Positions 1 through 9,654 are shown, counted from the first letter of the stretch. The stretch is DNA of 64,000 nucleotides from CBDATG01 sp965200145 (GCA_965200145.1 CBDATG010000002.1:744001-808000), one strand, 5' to 3'. Translations and numbers: made by a program. Notes: generated from the letters alone by a model not told the origin.

Positions 1-1
1 G

Positions 2-1549
2 GCGAAACAGATGCAGCACATCGAGTCGCAATGGTTCGATTCCGGTGCTACTACGTTGCCAAGGTTGATGGACGATGTCGGTCGAGCCATCGCGGATTGG
101 ACGAAATCCGACCTTCACCGGCACGTCACACTTGCCAACATCGTTGCGCTCGCCGGCAAGGGAAACAATGGCGGCGACGCGATCGCTGCAGCCACTCACC
201 TCGCGAGGGCCGGCGCGAACTCCACAATCATCATCTGTCTGGAGCGCGACCGCCATGATCCGTTACTCGACGCCGCCCGTGCAGCCGGAGTATCGGTAAC
301 TGATGCCACGAAGCCGAGCCAAGTTGCAGACGTATCGGACATCTGCAAGCGCGCGGACGTTGTCATCGACGGCGTGTTGGGTTTCTCCATCTCTCGCCCC
401 ATTGATGCTCGGCTTGGAGAACTGTTGCGTGTGATTCGCGGATCGAGCAGGCGGGTCGCCGCCATTGACGTACCAAGCGGCGCAGACCCGAGCACTGGCC
501 ACTTCGATCCGCTGGGATTGCCCGCCGACGTCACGCTGTCGGTAGGGCTCGTCAAAATCGGCACTGCCATTCGGTTTGGCGACCCAGAGTTCGGAAACGA
601 GCATCATCTGCTAGATGTCGGAGTCCCGCAACGCTTCACTAAGCACATCGCGACAAAGGTAATTTCGGCGAGGTCAGCCGCTGGACTCATCCCAAAGAGG
701 CGCGCAACCGCACACAAAGGCGACTTCGGGCGAACCTTGCTACTAGTGGGATCCGAGTCGTACATAGGCGCAGCCGTGTTAGCAACCGCGGCATGCGCCC
801 GATCTTCTGTCGGACTGTTGACCGTCGCCGTAACCCCAGGTTTGAAACCCGTTATCGCGGCGGCGGTACCAGAAGCCACCTTCATTGATCTGCCAACGGA
901 CCAAAGCGGTGAAATCATTGCCGATAAAGCAGTCGCCAAATTGAGGCCGGCCATAACGGACTTTGAATCCGTGCTGATTGGCTGTGGTCTTGGTGTCGGC
1001 GACGCACAGCGTTCGTTGATCAAGCTGCTCTTCAGCGACCGAGCCCTTTGGTCGAACTCAGTTGCCGTAGTTGACGCAGACGCGCTGACGATGTTGGCGG
1101 AGATGGACATCCGGAATCCTTGCGGCGGACAGCTGGTCTTAACTCCCCATACGGGTGAAATGGCCCGCCTGTTGAGGACCACCATCGCGAGCGTCGAGGA
1201 CGATCGGCTAGGTGCCGTCCGACGGGCCGCCAAGATGGTAGACGGAGTGGTCGTGTTGAAAGGCGCATCTACGCTGATCGCAAAACCAGACGGCACGGTA
1301 AGCATCAACATGCACCCTAACTCCGCACTCGCTCGCGGCGGCACGGGTGACGTCCTAGCAGGTTTGACCGCGGGGTTGGTCGCGCAGATGCCGATTTACG
1401 ACGCAGCGACTTTGGCGGTATACCTCCACGGCCTCGCAGGACGAATGGCGGCCGACGAGCTCGGCGAGTACGGCATGGCAGCCTCCGATGTCGTCAACCG
1501 CATCCCGGTCGCGTTCCGTGAATTAGCATCATTGCAACGCCAAGTTTGA
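2..1549 (+). CDS. nnr: Bifunctional NAD(P)H-hydrate epimerase / ADP-dependent dehydratase (5' end cut by window)
   Basis: Repairs hydrated NAD(P)H (NADHX, NADPHX) in the cytoplasm: the N-terminal YjeF_N domain epimerises the hydrate and the C-terminal ribokinase-like domain removes water using ADP or ATP. Counting from the ATG at 11, the epimerase motif GKGNNGGD is at residues 49-56. The dehydratase domain shows LLVGS, a VVDADALT stretch, LTPHTGE, and GGTGDVLAG near residue 443. The reading frame stays open to the left edge, and the residues before the ATG (A-K-Q) resemble the family's usual start (a Thr-Ala-x-x-Met pattern), so the true start probably lies outside the window. The next gene begins 3 bases after the stop, suggesting co-transcription. 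Confidence 0.95.
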   Translation, partial: AKQMQHIESQWFDSGATTLPRLMDDVGRAIADWTKSDLHRHVTLANIVALAGKGNNGGDAIAAATHLARAGANSTIIICLERDRHDPLLDAARAAGVSVTDATKPSQVADVSDICKRADVVIDGVLGFSISRPIDARLGELLRVIRGSSRRVAAIDVPSGADPSTGHFDPLGLPADVTLSVGLVKIGTAIRFGDPEFGNEHHLLDVGVPQRFTKHIATKVISARSAAGLIPKRRATAHKGDFGRTLLLVGSESYIGAAVLATAACARSSVGLLTVAVTPGLKPVIAAAVPEATFIDLPTDQSGEIIADKAVAKLRPAITDFESVLIGCGLGVGDAQRSLIKLLFSDRALWSNSVAVVDADALTMLAEMDIRNPCGGQLVLTPHTGEMARLLRTTIASVEDDRLGAVRRAAKMVDGVVVLKGASTLIAKPDGTVSINMHPNSALARGGTGDVLAGLTAGLVAQMPIYDAATLAVYLHGLAGRMAADELGEYGMAASDVVNRIPVAFRELASLQRQV

Positions 1550-1552
1550 GCA

Positions 1553-2302
1553 ATGATGGCGCACACCGATATGTCGCACATACCGAATCTCCTCTCTCCG
1601 GACACTTCCACCATCGAGGAGATCGTCGACAACTACGTCCAAAAGTCCAGATCGTCGTTGCGACCCACTGAATACGCGCGGGAGCGCAACGGCGACACCA
1701 CCTTGCATCACATCATCGAAAATGACCAGTTCAGAATACTTGACCATGTGATCGCAGTTCGCGGCCAGCGGGTGGCATGGATTTGGCGCAATCAGGATAT
1801 GTGGCCAACAGACCAGCTCACCGACATAACGGTCGTGGGCGACGACCTAGCAACCGTCGGCATCATACACGGCGGCGCAACGGTGACCGGCGTCAAGTTC
1901 GCCTACGGTCCGAGGTTCGGTGCCAGTAGCGACCCAGACAGCTGCCTCCCGTTCGTCAGCGACTTTAATCACTTAGAAGCTCACTACAGGCTAAACGGTA
2001 CCGCGATGAAACTAGACCGAGCTCGCATGGGCGTCGATTTCACCACGAAGATTGGCAGGACTCTGCTCGCACGTTCCGTTCGGAATGAATCGGCGTCAAT
2101 TGCCAACCGAGGTTTCACATACCGATCGTCGTTGGGAAATCGTGTGCTGGTTCGCGTCAACGGGATCGACGACCTCTCAATCAACATCCCAACGGAACTG
2201 ACCCAATCAGAAGTTAGCACAATCAGCGAAGGTGTTCTCGAACAGCAGACTCGACGCATCGACGAGGTCTTGCGTCAACTTTTCGTCGTTCATCACGATT
2301 GA
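1553..2302 (+). CDS. Uncharacterised protein between nnr and coaBC
   Basis: A 249-residue protein that I do not recognise. It starts at an ATG 3 bases after the nnr stop, with further in-frame ATGs at 1556 and 1571. There is no signal peptide and no membrane segment, so it is probably cytoplasmic. The middle (roughly residues 60-130) is a mix of predicted beta strands with a WIWRNQDMW stretch. The C-terminal third is charged and ends with a likely helix containing TRRIDEVLRQL. Its place between two cofactor-repair and CoA genes suggests co-expression with them but does not indicate a function. Confidence 0.8.
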   Translation: MMAHTDMSHIPNLLSPDTSTIEEIVDNYVQKSRSSLRPTEYARERNGDTTLHHIIENDQFRILDHVIAVRGQRVAWIWRNQDMWPTDQLTDITVVGDDLATVGIIHGGATVTGVKFAYGPRFGASSDPDSCLPFVSDFNHLEAHYRLNGTAMKLDRARMGVDFTTKIGRTLLARSVRNESASIANRGFTYRSSLGNRVLVRVNGIDDLSINIPTELTQSEVSTISEGVLEQQTRRIDEVLRQLFVVHHD

Positions 2303-2375
2303 CCGCCAAGACCGCACCCGCCAGAGTCCGCTGTGTGGAACCACCCAAAGATAGATCGCCCACGATGCCGCTCCG

Positions 2376-3593
2376 ATGCTCGCTGAACCGAAGCCACTAA
2401 ACGACAGGAACGTCGTGCTGGGAGTTTCCGGCTCGATCGCCGCATACAAGTCTGCCTACATCGCATCCAGTCTGACGCAACGCGGAGCGACCGTGAACGT
2501 CGTAATGACCGAAGCCGCGACTCGTTTCATCGGACCCGCCACATTCACCGGACTGACGCACCAGAAAGTTTCAACTTCACTCTGGGACCAGGAAGCAAAT
2601 AATATCGACCATGTATCCCTAGGAGTGAACGCGGATTGCATCCTAATCGCGCCCGCAACGGCCAACACTATCGCAAAACTCGCATTGGGAATCACAGATG
2701 ATGCCCTCACCGCGACCGTCCTCGCGTCACGCGCGCCGTTGGTCATCGCACCTGCCATGGATGCAGACATGTACGCGTCTGGCGCGACGCAGACAAACAT
2801 CGAAACGCTCCGTCGCGCTGGCACCGAGATCGTTGGTCCTGAATCCGGCCGGTTGGCATCGGGATTGTCAGGACACGGACGTATGGCGGACCCCGATGAC
2901 ATCGTTGACACCGTTCGCCATGTGATCGGGTCGTGTCTTGGCGATTACTCAGGCAGGTCAGTTGTCGTGACCGCCGGCGGAACAATAGAACCTCTCGACC
3001 CTGTCCGCGTCATAACTAATCGATCGAGCGGAAAGATGGGTTATGAAACTGCCAAAGCCGCTAGGGATCGGGGCGCGAACGTCACTCTCGTCACCACGCC
3101 GACGGCGTTGCGACGGCCAGCCGGCATGAACGTCGTACGTGTCGAGACGGTGGACCAGATGCGCGACGCTGTGATACCGGCGTGCCGAGATGCCGATTTG
3201 CTCATCATGGCGGCGGCCATCTCCGACTTCCGGCCAATGAACCAGTCAAACACGAAGATCAAGAAATCGGATCACGGCGGGCTATCTCTGCGCCTCGAAT
3301 CAATTCGGGACTGGATGCCAGATGCAGTTGGAGAACGGTTGGTGAAAATAGCATTCGCCGCCGAGACAGGCGATGCCGCCGAGAATGCCCTCGAAAAAGG
3401 CGCTTCCAAAGGAGCGACATTCACAGTCGCCAACGACGTATCGGAGCAAGGCAGCGGATTCGGCACCGACACGAACCGCGTGGACATAGTTAATCGCGAC
3501 GGTACGATCGAAGCTTTACCGTTAATGATGAAGTACGCGGTGGCCAACGCTATCCTCGATCGCGCACTGCCCTACCTTCAAAGTTACGATTAA
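2376..3593 (+). CDS. coaBC: Bifunctional phosphopantothenoylcysteine decarboxylase / phosphopantothenate-cysteine ligase
   Basis: Catalyses two steps of coenzyme A synthesis: joining 4'-phosphopantothenate to cysteine (CoaB) and FMN-dependent decarboxylation of the product (CoaC). Residues about 10-185 are the flavoprotein CoaC domain, with VLGVSGSIAAYK at the start, the conserved His in DHVSLG, and PATANTIAKLA. Residues about 190-405 are the CoaB domain, with VVVTAGGTIEPLDPVR, TNRSSGKMG, AAAISDF and the KIKK stretch. Two CoaC positions deviate from the Escherichia coli enzyme: the PxMNxxM loop reads PAMDADMY, and the flap that normally carries the catalytic Cys reads LASGLSGHGRM. Length is normal for the family. 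Confidence 0.95.
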   Translation: MLAEPKPLNDRNVVLGVSGSIAAYKSAYIASSLTQRGATVNVVMTEAATRFIGPATFTGLTHQKVSTSLWDQEANNIDHVSLGVNADCILIAPATANTIAKLALGITDDALTATVLASRAPLVIAPAMDADMYASGATQTNIETLRRAGTEIVGPESGRLASGLSGHGRMADPDDIVDTVRHVIGSCLGDYSGRSVVVTAGGTIEPLDPVRVITNRSSGKMGYETAKAARDRGANVTLVTTPTALRRPAGMNVVRVETVDQMRDAVIPACRDADLLIMAAAISDFRPMNQSNTKIKKSDHGGLSLRLESIRDWMPDAVGERLVKIAFAAETGDAAENALEKGASKGATFTVANDVSEQGSGFGTDTNRVDIVNRDGTIEALPLMMKYAVANAILDRALPYLQSYD

Positions 3594-3613
3594 GCTAGAA
3601 CTGGCGGTATCGA

Positions 3614-3895
3614 TTGAGACTCTACTGGCGAAAACGAAAACGTGGATTCGACTTGATCGTCGAAGACAACGACGGCGACGCTTTCAACGTCGGCGGTGTC
3701 CGCACGACGCGGCGTGGCGGCATCGAAGCCATGGCCAAGACACTCGGATACGATCCTGGACGCTCAATTAAGCATCTCCAGTCGATGGAAGACGGCAGAC
3801 TGTTCGTAGAGCAGTTCGAGCCGTGGCGCGATTTCTTCCCCGGCGAACCGCTTGAACTTGAAGCTGACATCGTCATCCCAGAAGGTTCCGAGTAG
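3614..3895 (+). CDS. Small hypothetical protein
   Basis: A 93-residue protein starting at a TTG 18 bases after coaBC; no ATG lies near the beginning. The N-terminus is strongly basic (RLYWRKRKRG) and the C-terminal half is acidic, ending with a run of Glu- and Asp-containing strands. There is no signal peptide or membrane segment. I do not recognise the family. Tight spacing behind coaBC suggests the same transcript. The start codon is the least certain part; an ATG at 3731 would leave only the C-terminal half. Confidence 0.65.
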   Translation: MRLYWRKRKRGFDLIVEDNDGDAFNVGGVRTTRRGGIEAMAKTLGYDPGRSIKHLQSMEDGRLFVEQFEPWRDFFPGEPLELEADIVIPEGSE

Positions 3896-4025
3896 CCGGA
3901 CCCAAGAGCACACGGGGTAGGCGCAGAACAAGAGGCCCTCATGCTGGCGGCCGCCGTTGAGGTCCGGACTCTTAGCATGACGATCGCAGACGAAGCGTCA
4001 TTAGTGCTCCATTCCGACCGAATCC

Positions 4026-5189
4026 ATGAGTTCCGATATACAGCAAGAGGCATCGTTCCAAGCACTCCTCGCGCACACTGCCAGAATTGCCGAGGACGTT
4101 GACACGCATGCCGACCAGATCGAAAGCGAACGCGCGATCCCGAAATCCATCGTAGAAGACCTGCTTGAACATGGTTTCTTCAAGCTGATCCTGCCGTCGG
4201 ACATCGGGGGACATGACCTCAAACTAGACCAGTTCCATGAAATCGTTAGCATCTTTTCGCAGGTAGACGCGAGCGTCGGATGGTGCATCAACCAGAACAA
4301 CGTTTTCGCCACTAACTTCGCCAAAGCTGACACCAGAGCCCAACACGAAGTTTGGGCAAACGATCGAACCGTTGTCGCCAACGGTCCGCCAGGAATAGGA
4401 ACTCGCGCTACGATTGCGGATGGCGGTTACACACTGAACGGCGAATGGTTCTTCAGCAGCGGCATCACCCACGCGAACTGGGTGGCCGCCCTAAGCCCAG
4501 TGTTTGAAGGTGATGCGTCCGAACCAACCGCTACGTTGCACTTCCTAGTCCCTATCGACAGAGTCGAAATTCTGGACGACTGGAACGTTGGCGGCCTCAG
4601 GGGCACTGGTAGCCACTGTTTCAAGGTGTCGAATCATTTCGTACCCTCGCACCTCGCGTTTGACGCGAACTTAACCCCTGATAGTCCAACCAGGTACACG
4701 GCGATCTCGACCACTCCGCTTTTCGCAACCGGATTCGCCATGGTCGCTACGTCCGCGGCCTCGGCCGCCGTACACGCGGCGATCGATACCATCAAGGAAA
4801 AGACTGCATTCGCCAGCGATAACGCATTGCGTCATGACCCAACAGCGCAACGTTCAATCGGAATCGCATCGGCCAAGCTCTACAGCGTCCGGGCGTGTCT
4901 CCGCGCGCTTGTCGGCAAGATATGGGAGGATGCAGAGTCATTGGAGCCGATAGGGATCGAAGCTCGAATCACCACACGTCTGGCCACCACACACGCCATT
5001 CAAGAAGCCGCACAGGCTACCGACATCATCTATCAGGTGTGCGGTTCAACCGCGATATTCGCGTCACACCCGGTCCAACGACGTTTTCAAGACGTTCACA
5101 CGATCACCCAACAGGTACAAGGACGCTTGGCGAATTACGATACCGTCGGGCAGTGGTTGCTCGATTTGGAACCGAAAGGCGTGTACTGA
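4026..5189 (+). CDS. Acyl-CoA-dehydrogenase-fold flavoprotein, probable flavin-dependent monooxygenase
   Basis: A 387-residue protein with the acyl-CoA dehydrogenase fold: an N-terminal helical domain (residues ~1-115, with IPKSIVEDLLEHGFFKLILP and the SQVDASVGWCINQ stretch), a middle beta domain (~120-225, with SSGITHANWVAALSP and VGGLRGTGS), and a C-terminal helical bundle. The FFSSG/TGS pattern and the absence of the usual dehydrogenase catalytic Glu context resemble group D two-component monooxygenases (HsaA, DszC, HpaB relatives), which hydroxylate or desulfurise organic substrates with reduced flavin. The substrate cannot be read from the sequence. It may act with the other catabolic genes nearby. 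Confidence 0.8.
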   Translation: MSSDIQQEASFQALLAHTARIAEDVDTHADQIESERAIPKSIVEDLLEHGFFKLILPSDIGGHDLKLDQFHEIVSIFSQVDASVGWCINQNNVFATNFAKADTRAQHEVWANDRTVVANGPPGIGTRATIADGGYTLNGEWFFSSGITHANWVAALSPVFEGDASEPTATLHFLVPIDRVEILDDWNVGGLRGTGSHCFKVSNHFVPSHLAFDANLTPDSPTRYTAISTTPLFATGFAMVATSAASAAVHAAIDTIKEKTAFASDNALRHDPTAQRSIGIASAKLYSVRACLRALVGKIWEDAESLEPIGIEARITTRLATTHAIQEAAQATDIIYQVCGSTAIFASHPVQRRFQDVHTITQQVQGRLANYDTVGQWLLDLEPKGVY

Positions 5190-5240
5190 AAGCAAGCTAC
5201 ACGCCATCGTTGGCGACAGCAAAGCCTGGTTCAGCTGACC

Positions 5241-6992
5241 TCAGGCACGTCCCATAGTGGCCGGCAAGGGCACCGGCTCCGATCCTTCTGTCTCTATCAT
5301 CCACTGCGCCAATATTCGTCGCATCTCTGACACCGCTGACGCATTGGCCGGGTCGCGCGCTGCGTTGTACAACTCCCACGGATCGTTCACCAAGTCATAT
5401 AGCTCATCCTCAGGGTCGGCAGTGCCACCGGTGCCTGCTCCCTCGGCGATTGGATCGGTTACGTACTTCCACTCGCGCGTCCTGACCATCTTTCGTCGTC
5501 CCTGAGCCTCCCTCGCCCACAACGTATCGATCAATCCCCTGTAACCTAGGGGTTGGTCCAACGCGTCAAGATGCGACATCGTCACCGGCGGACCACCGCA
5601 ACCGTACTCCGAAAAAGTCGCATCACGCGGCGCCGCACTCGTAACAGTCGGTAGCGGTTTGCCGTGCATCCGGCGTAGCAGATGATGCCGCACCGTGCCA
5701 TTCGGACCAAGCGTCGTCTCCGATGAGTTGCTGGATTCTTCGTCGCGGCCTCCCTCCCAGCTGACATCCAATCCATCGAACGATGCCAATCCCTGCAACT
5801 GCAACAACGTAGGCAGGATGTCAATCGTGTTGACCATGGAATCGTCCACCGCACCATGCGGGATATTCCCTGCTGGGTAAGAGACGATAAGCGGAACACG
5901 CGTCAAGCAGTCGTAGAAGACTCCACCTTTGACGGCCATGTTGTGCTCACCCATGAAGTCGCCGTGGTCTGAAGTGAACACGACGATAGTTTCGTCTGCG
6001 ATTCCCAATTCCTCAAGTTTGTCCAGAATCCTGCCGACTCCATCGTCAATGAACCTGCACATTGCGTTGTGAACCGAGATTAATCCGCGTACATGCTCTG
6101 GCGCATCGTCATCCAACCCCATCAGTCGATGCAACACCCTGTTTACCTCTGGCGCGGGACCAACCTGGCCGCTCGGCGGATACTGTGCATCGTCGATCAA
6201 CGACACACCGCCATCATCACAGAACTCGCCTTGGCGCGTCGGAGGTAGCACAACCTCGTCGGGCGGGAACATATCGACATACCGCCGGGGAGCCTCGCGA
6301 GGTTCGTGCGGGTCGGGATATGACACCCACAACGCGAACGGTGCCGGGTCGCCTACTTGCGACGACATTGAGTCAAGTCTCCCGAACGTGTCTCCTGATA
6401 TCGCACGCTCCAAGAAGGCCTCGGTCTGCGAGGTGACGACAGCCGTCCCGTAATCTTCAATCGGATGGTCAGTCACCGCATACGCAATGCGCGGGCTCTG
6501 CGCGTTGTCCCGAAGATTCACCCGCTCGCTGTGCGCTCTGTTAATCGCAGCGACAGGTCGTTGCCAATCCATGCCAACGTTCTCTGCACGACCATCTGGC
6601 AAACCCGCGTGGGATATCTCACATCTCACATCAAATAAAGCGAGGTCTTCCGGTAAATCGAAACAGTGATTCTTGCCGATCAGGCCGGTCGTGTAACCAA
6701 CATCACGCCAAATGTTGAAAGCGTGAGTCTCGTGAGCTGGCATCAGAGTCTCGTTCCGTCGGCAACCTGTCGAGTGCGGATAGCGCGCCGTCATCACCGA
6801 AGTGCGAGCAGGAACGCACAAGGGATGCGGCGTAAAGGCGTGGCGGAACGTCACTCCACGACTCGCAAGACGCTCGAGCGACGGCATCGGAATGCCGAAC
6901 TCTGAGTACATACGCAACGCAGACCACTTCATCTGATCAACCATGATGAACACGACGTTTGGTCGATTACGCTGGCTGTCATTCATCGTCAT
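5241..6992 (-). CDS. Sulfatase (arylsulfatase family)
   Basis: A 583-residue type I sulfatase that would hydrolyse a sulfate ester. The sulfatase signature CVPARTS is at residues 59-65, so Cys59 should be converted to formylglycine. Metal ligands are visible as the N-terminal VDQ (position of the usual DD pair) and TSDHGDFMGEHN in the middle; a KNHCF stretch supplies the usual Lys/His. The start at 6992 is chosen because an AGGGA ribosome site lies just upstream; a longer frame to 7082 would run into the M20 peptidase gene. No signal peptide is seen, so a cytoplasmic location is likely. It is read after the M20 peptidase, 47 bases away. Confidence 0.9.
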   Translation of the reverse strand: MTMNDSQRNRPNVVFIMVDQMKWSALRMYSEFGIPMPSLERLASRGVTFRHAFTPHPLCVPARTSVMTARYPHSTGCRRNETLMPAHETHAFNIWRDVGYTTGLIGKNHCFDLPEDLALFDVRCEISHAGLPDGRAENVGMDWQRPVAAINRAHSERVNLRDNAQSPRIAYAVTDHPIEDYGTAVVTSQTEAFLERAISGDTFGRLDSMSSQVGDPAPFALWVSYPDPHEPREAPRRYVDMFPPDEVVLPPTRQGEFCDDGGVSLIDDAQYPPSGQVGPAPEVNRVLHRLMGLDDDAPEHVRGLISVHNAMCRFIDDGVGRILDKLEELGIADETIVVFTSDHGDFMGEHNMAVKGGVFYDCLTRVPLIVSYPAGNIPHGAVDDSMVNTIDILPTLLQLQGLASFDGLDVSWEGGRDEESSNSSETTLGPNGTVRHHLLRRMHGKPLPTVTSAAPRDATFSEYGCGGPPVTMSHLDALDQPLGYRGLIDTLWAREAQGRRKMVRTREWKYVTDPIAEGAGTGGTADPEDELYDLVNDPWELYNAARDPANASAVSEMRRILAQWMIETEGSEPVPLPATMGRA

Positions 6993-7039
6993 CTGTTTCC
7001 CTACGGTATCGATGCTTAGGCAAACATCGTGTTCCGTTG

Positions 7040-8401
7040 CTAACTTGCGCCGCATATATCCCATGTCAACGCGAGCATGCACTTCGTACCACTGATCAAC
7101 GACTCGATGCCCACAGACTCGTCTGTACCGTGTGCGCGTGACAGCATCGGGTCGTCGTCAGGATGTGCGCCCGCGAATCCGTATGTGATCGTGCCCTGGT
7201 TCCGCGTAAATCGCGAGTCCGTGAAACCGTTGCTCACTGCCGGTACCCATTGGATATCGTCTCGGTCAACGGCCAAGGCTTGAGCCCGCTTTATCGCCGC
7301 CGCTAGCTCGGTTTCAAATGGAGAGGAATTCGGCACCGACATATAGTCAATCTCCACCTCTACGCCCTCAACATCGCCAAGCGTGGACTCGATCTGTTGG
7401 CGTACATACTGAGCATCCTGGAACGGCAACGTGCGTACATCGCAAACCAGCTTGATCGACTCAGGCACGCTGTTTGACTTGATGCCACCGCTGACCATCG
7501 TCGGTGTCCACACCATGCGAGACAAAGCGCGTAGCATCGACGCAAGCCGCGGAGAGTGCGACTCAAGGTCCGCAATCACTGCATCGACATTATCCGGAGA
7601 CACCTTATCTTCGATTCCAAACTTTCCCAAATGGTCAAATATCGGTAGCGAAGTGTCAATCTCCGGTTCGTAGTGCTCTATTCGTTGCAACACGCGCCAA
7701 AGCCGTTCACTCGCGTTAACCCCCTGCCATGGCACCGATGCATGGGCCGACGACCCGCGAATACTGATCGTCACCTCCAACCTGCCCTTCTCACCCGTGC
7801 CTAGAAGGTATGCCAATCCCCCGCCTTGCGGTACGGGAGTTCCGCCGCCTTCGTTGACTGCGAATTCCGCCTCAAGCACCTCTGGATGTTCGTCCGCCAA
7901 CCAGCCAAACCCCCAACGCCCGCCGTGCTCCTCGTCAGCGCCAGAAACTAGACGGACACCGTGTCGAAGCCTGACGCCGTTACGCATGAGAATCGCCAAC
8001 GCCATCATTTGCGCCGTCAACAGTGCCTTGCAGTCACTCGCGCCCCGCCCGTACACGCGTCCTGCACTAACCTCCGCACCGAACGGCTCATGAGTCCACT
8101 TTGACTCGTCTTCTACTGGAACGACATCGGTGTGAGACATCAACATCAGCTTCGTAGTCGGCTCGGAGCCTGGATATACCGCGATGATGTTCCCTCGTTC
8201 CGGGTCACGCGCCAAAATCTGCGTGTCAGTTATCGACTCGGCATTCAACCATTGCTGGACGAATTCCGCTACTGCGGTCTCGTTGCCTGTCGGCATGGTT
8301 CCCGTATTGACCGACGGAATCTGAACCAACGAGCGTTCCAGCTCCACTATCTCAGCCGCCGAAGCGTCTACTTCGTCAAGCAGGTCTTGCAGTGCAACCA
8401 T
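7040..8401 (-). CDS. M20 family metallopeptidase / deacylase
   Basis: A 453-residue zinc-dependent hydrolase of the M20 family (ArgE, DapE, carboxypeptidase G2 relatives) that would cleave an N-acyl or peptide bond. Visible family motifs are MSHTDVVPV (first zinc His and Asp), GRGASDCK (bridging Asp), ADEEHGG (catalytic Glu plus zinc Glu) and a late HGTDES. The internal dimerisation domain lies between about residues 200 and 330. The start has a GAGGTG ribosome site 5 bases upstream. It lies upstream of the sulfatase on the same strand and is probably co-transcribed with it. The substrate is unknown. Confidence 0.9.
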   Translation of the reverse strand: MVALQDLLDEVDASAAEIVELERSLVQIPSVNTGTMPTGNETAVAEFVQQWLNAESITDTQILARDPERGNIIAVYPGSEPTTKLMLMSHTDVVPVEDESKWTHEPFGAEVSAGRVYGRGASDCKALLTAQMMALAILMRNGVRLRHGVRLVSGADEEHGGRWGFGWLADEHPEVLEAEFAVNEGGGTPVPQGGGLAYLLGTGEKGRLEVTISIRGSSAHASVPWQGVNASERLWRVLQRIEHYEPEIDTSLPIFDHLGKFGIEDKVSPDNVDAVIADLESHSPRLASMLRALSRMVWTPTMVSGGIKSNSVPESIKLVCDVRTLPFQDAQYVRQQIESTLGDVEGVEVEIDYMSVPNSSPFETELAAAIKRAQALAVDRDDIQWVPAVSNGFTDSRFTRNQGTITYGFAGAHPDDDPMLSRAHGTDESVGIESLISGTKCMLALTWDICGAS

Positions 8402-8481
8402 CTCTCACCTCAATTTGCGAACCAAGGAACCGTGTCGAGCCGTGCAACCGCCTCCGATCATGAGCAACCCATTCCATAGGA

Positions 8482-9654
8482 CTACCGTCGTGTGTACAGA
8501 TTGCTCTGAACTTCGTCCAGACTCGGAGCCGTTGCATTTGAGTACAGATTCGGGATCCTGCCTGTAGCCCTGTCAGAGCGCGTTCGCTGCCATTCACGTT
8601 GCAAATCGGAGGCGTGCCCGCGGAAGTGAGGCATCACGTAACGAGCGAACAGCTCCTGCGAGTACATGATGCGCGACATCGGCATCCACTCATGGGTCGT
8701 CAGAATCAAACCGCCAAATCCCGAAGTCTCTTCTACTAAAGCCTGTATCTGCTCAATCGCATCGTCCGGAGTGCCGATGATCCAACGCTTGCTCTCGACG
8801 ATCTCCTCAAACGTCAGGTCTTCAGGACGCTGGTCCGGACTCACGACCCATCCTCGGTGAGTGTTGATCGTGTAGAAGTATTGATGGACATCCCGTGTAG
8901 CGCCAGCCCTAGCCTGCTCGAATGCCTCCTCGCGCGTGTCCGCAAGATGGCAATAGGTGACGACACGCCAATCCTCCTTGTCGGCATTGGTGTCATGTCG
9001 CGCCGAGGCGATCACCACCTCGTCCCACTGTCGCGCCAGCGGAACTGCATCTGGCGGACCGCCGCCGGCCAACGACATCAAGATCATCTCATACTGCGCA
9101 ACAAAGTCCAACGACCTCATGCTCCCCACCGAAGGGGTCGCCAACTTCAGGCGAGGTTGTTGATACGACCTGAGTTGCAACGCCATTTCCCGAATCGTCC
9201 AATACTTGCCTTCGTACGTGATCGGATCGCTCGACTCAAGCAACTTCACAATGATGTCGGTCGATTCGCGCATCATCGGGTTCAGGTCCTGTCCCGGGAT
9301 GCCGAAACGCTGTGGGTCAGTCGGTAGTCCGCTCGGTCCGACTCCCAGCACGATTCGCCCGCGTGTCAGATGGTCAAGGAAGGCGAAGCGCTCTGCGACA
9401 TGGAACGGATGATGGAACGGCAGCGAAACTACACCGGTGCCCAGTCTCATTCGCGTTGCAGTCGCCGAAGCCTTGGCTAATACGAGCTCCGGCATCGGCA
9501 TCGTCTCCCATGCAGCGGAATGATGTTCCCCGATGTAGTACTCGTCGTAACCCAACTTCTCTGCATAGTTGATCATGTCGATGTCGCGCTCAAACGCCAA
9601 CGACGGATTCTCGTTGGGCGTATGCAACGGCATCATGAAGAAACCAAACTTCAT
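8482..9654 (-). CDS. Luciferase-like (LLM) flavin-dependent oxidoreductase
   Basis: A 390-residue TIM-barrel protein of the bacterial luciferase-like family. It begins with the typical MKFGFFMMPLH strand, then YDEYYIGEHHSAAW (the substrate and flavin side), LGTGVVSLPFHHPFHVAERFAFLDHLTRGR in the flavin-binding region, and the C-terminal GTPDDAIEQIQAL helix. Such enzymes use reduced FMN or F420 to oxidise aldehydes, amines, sulfonates or chelators. Many copies are known in SAR202 genomes. It sits upstream of the M20 peptidase on the same strand, 80 bases away, and may belong to the same degradative unit. Confidence 0.9.
   Translation of the reverse strand: MKFGFFMMPLHTPNENPSLAFERDIDMINYAEKLGYDEYYIGEHHSAAWETMPMPELVLAKASATATRMRLGTGVVSLPFHHPFHVAERFAFLDHLTRGRIVLGVGPSGLPTDPQRFGIPGQDLNPMMRESTDIIVKLLESSDPITYEGKYWTIREMALQLRSYQQPRLKLATPSVGSMRSLDFVAQYEMILMSLAGGGPPDAVPLARQWDEVVIASARHDTNADKEDWRVVTYCHLADTREEAFEQARAGATRDVHQYFYTINTHRGWVVSPDQRPEDLTFEEIVESKRWIIGTPDDAIEQIQALVEETSGFGGLILTTHEWMPMSRIMYSQELFARYVMPHFRGHASDLQREWQRTRSDRATGRIPNLYSNATAPSLDEVQSNLYTRR

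Noticed and set aside
33..43. GGTTCGATTCC, resembling a tRNA T-arm
   Set aside because: It lies inside the nnr coding region and has no matching acceptor or anticodon arms around it.
604..1344. 246-residue minus-strand frame inside nnr
   Set aside because: Antisense to the dehydratase domain motifs of nnr; no family features.
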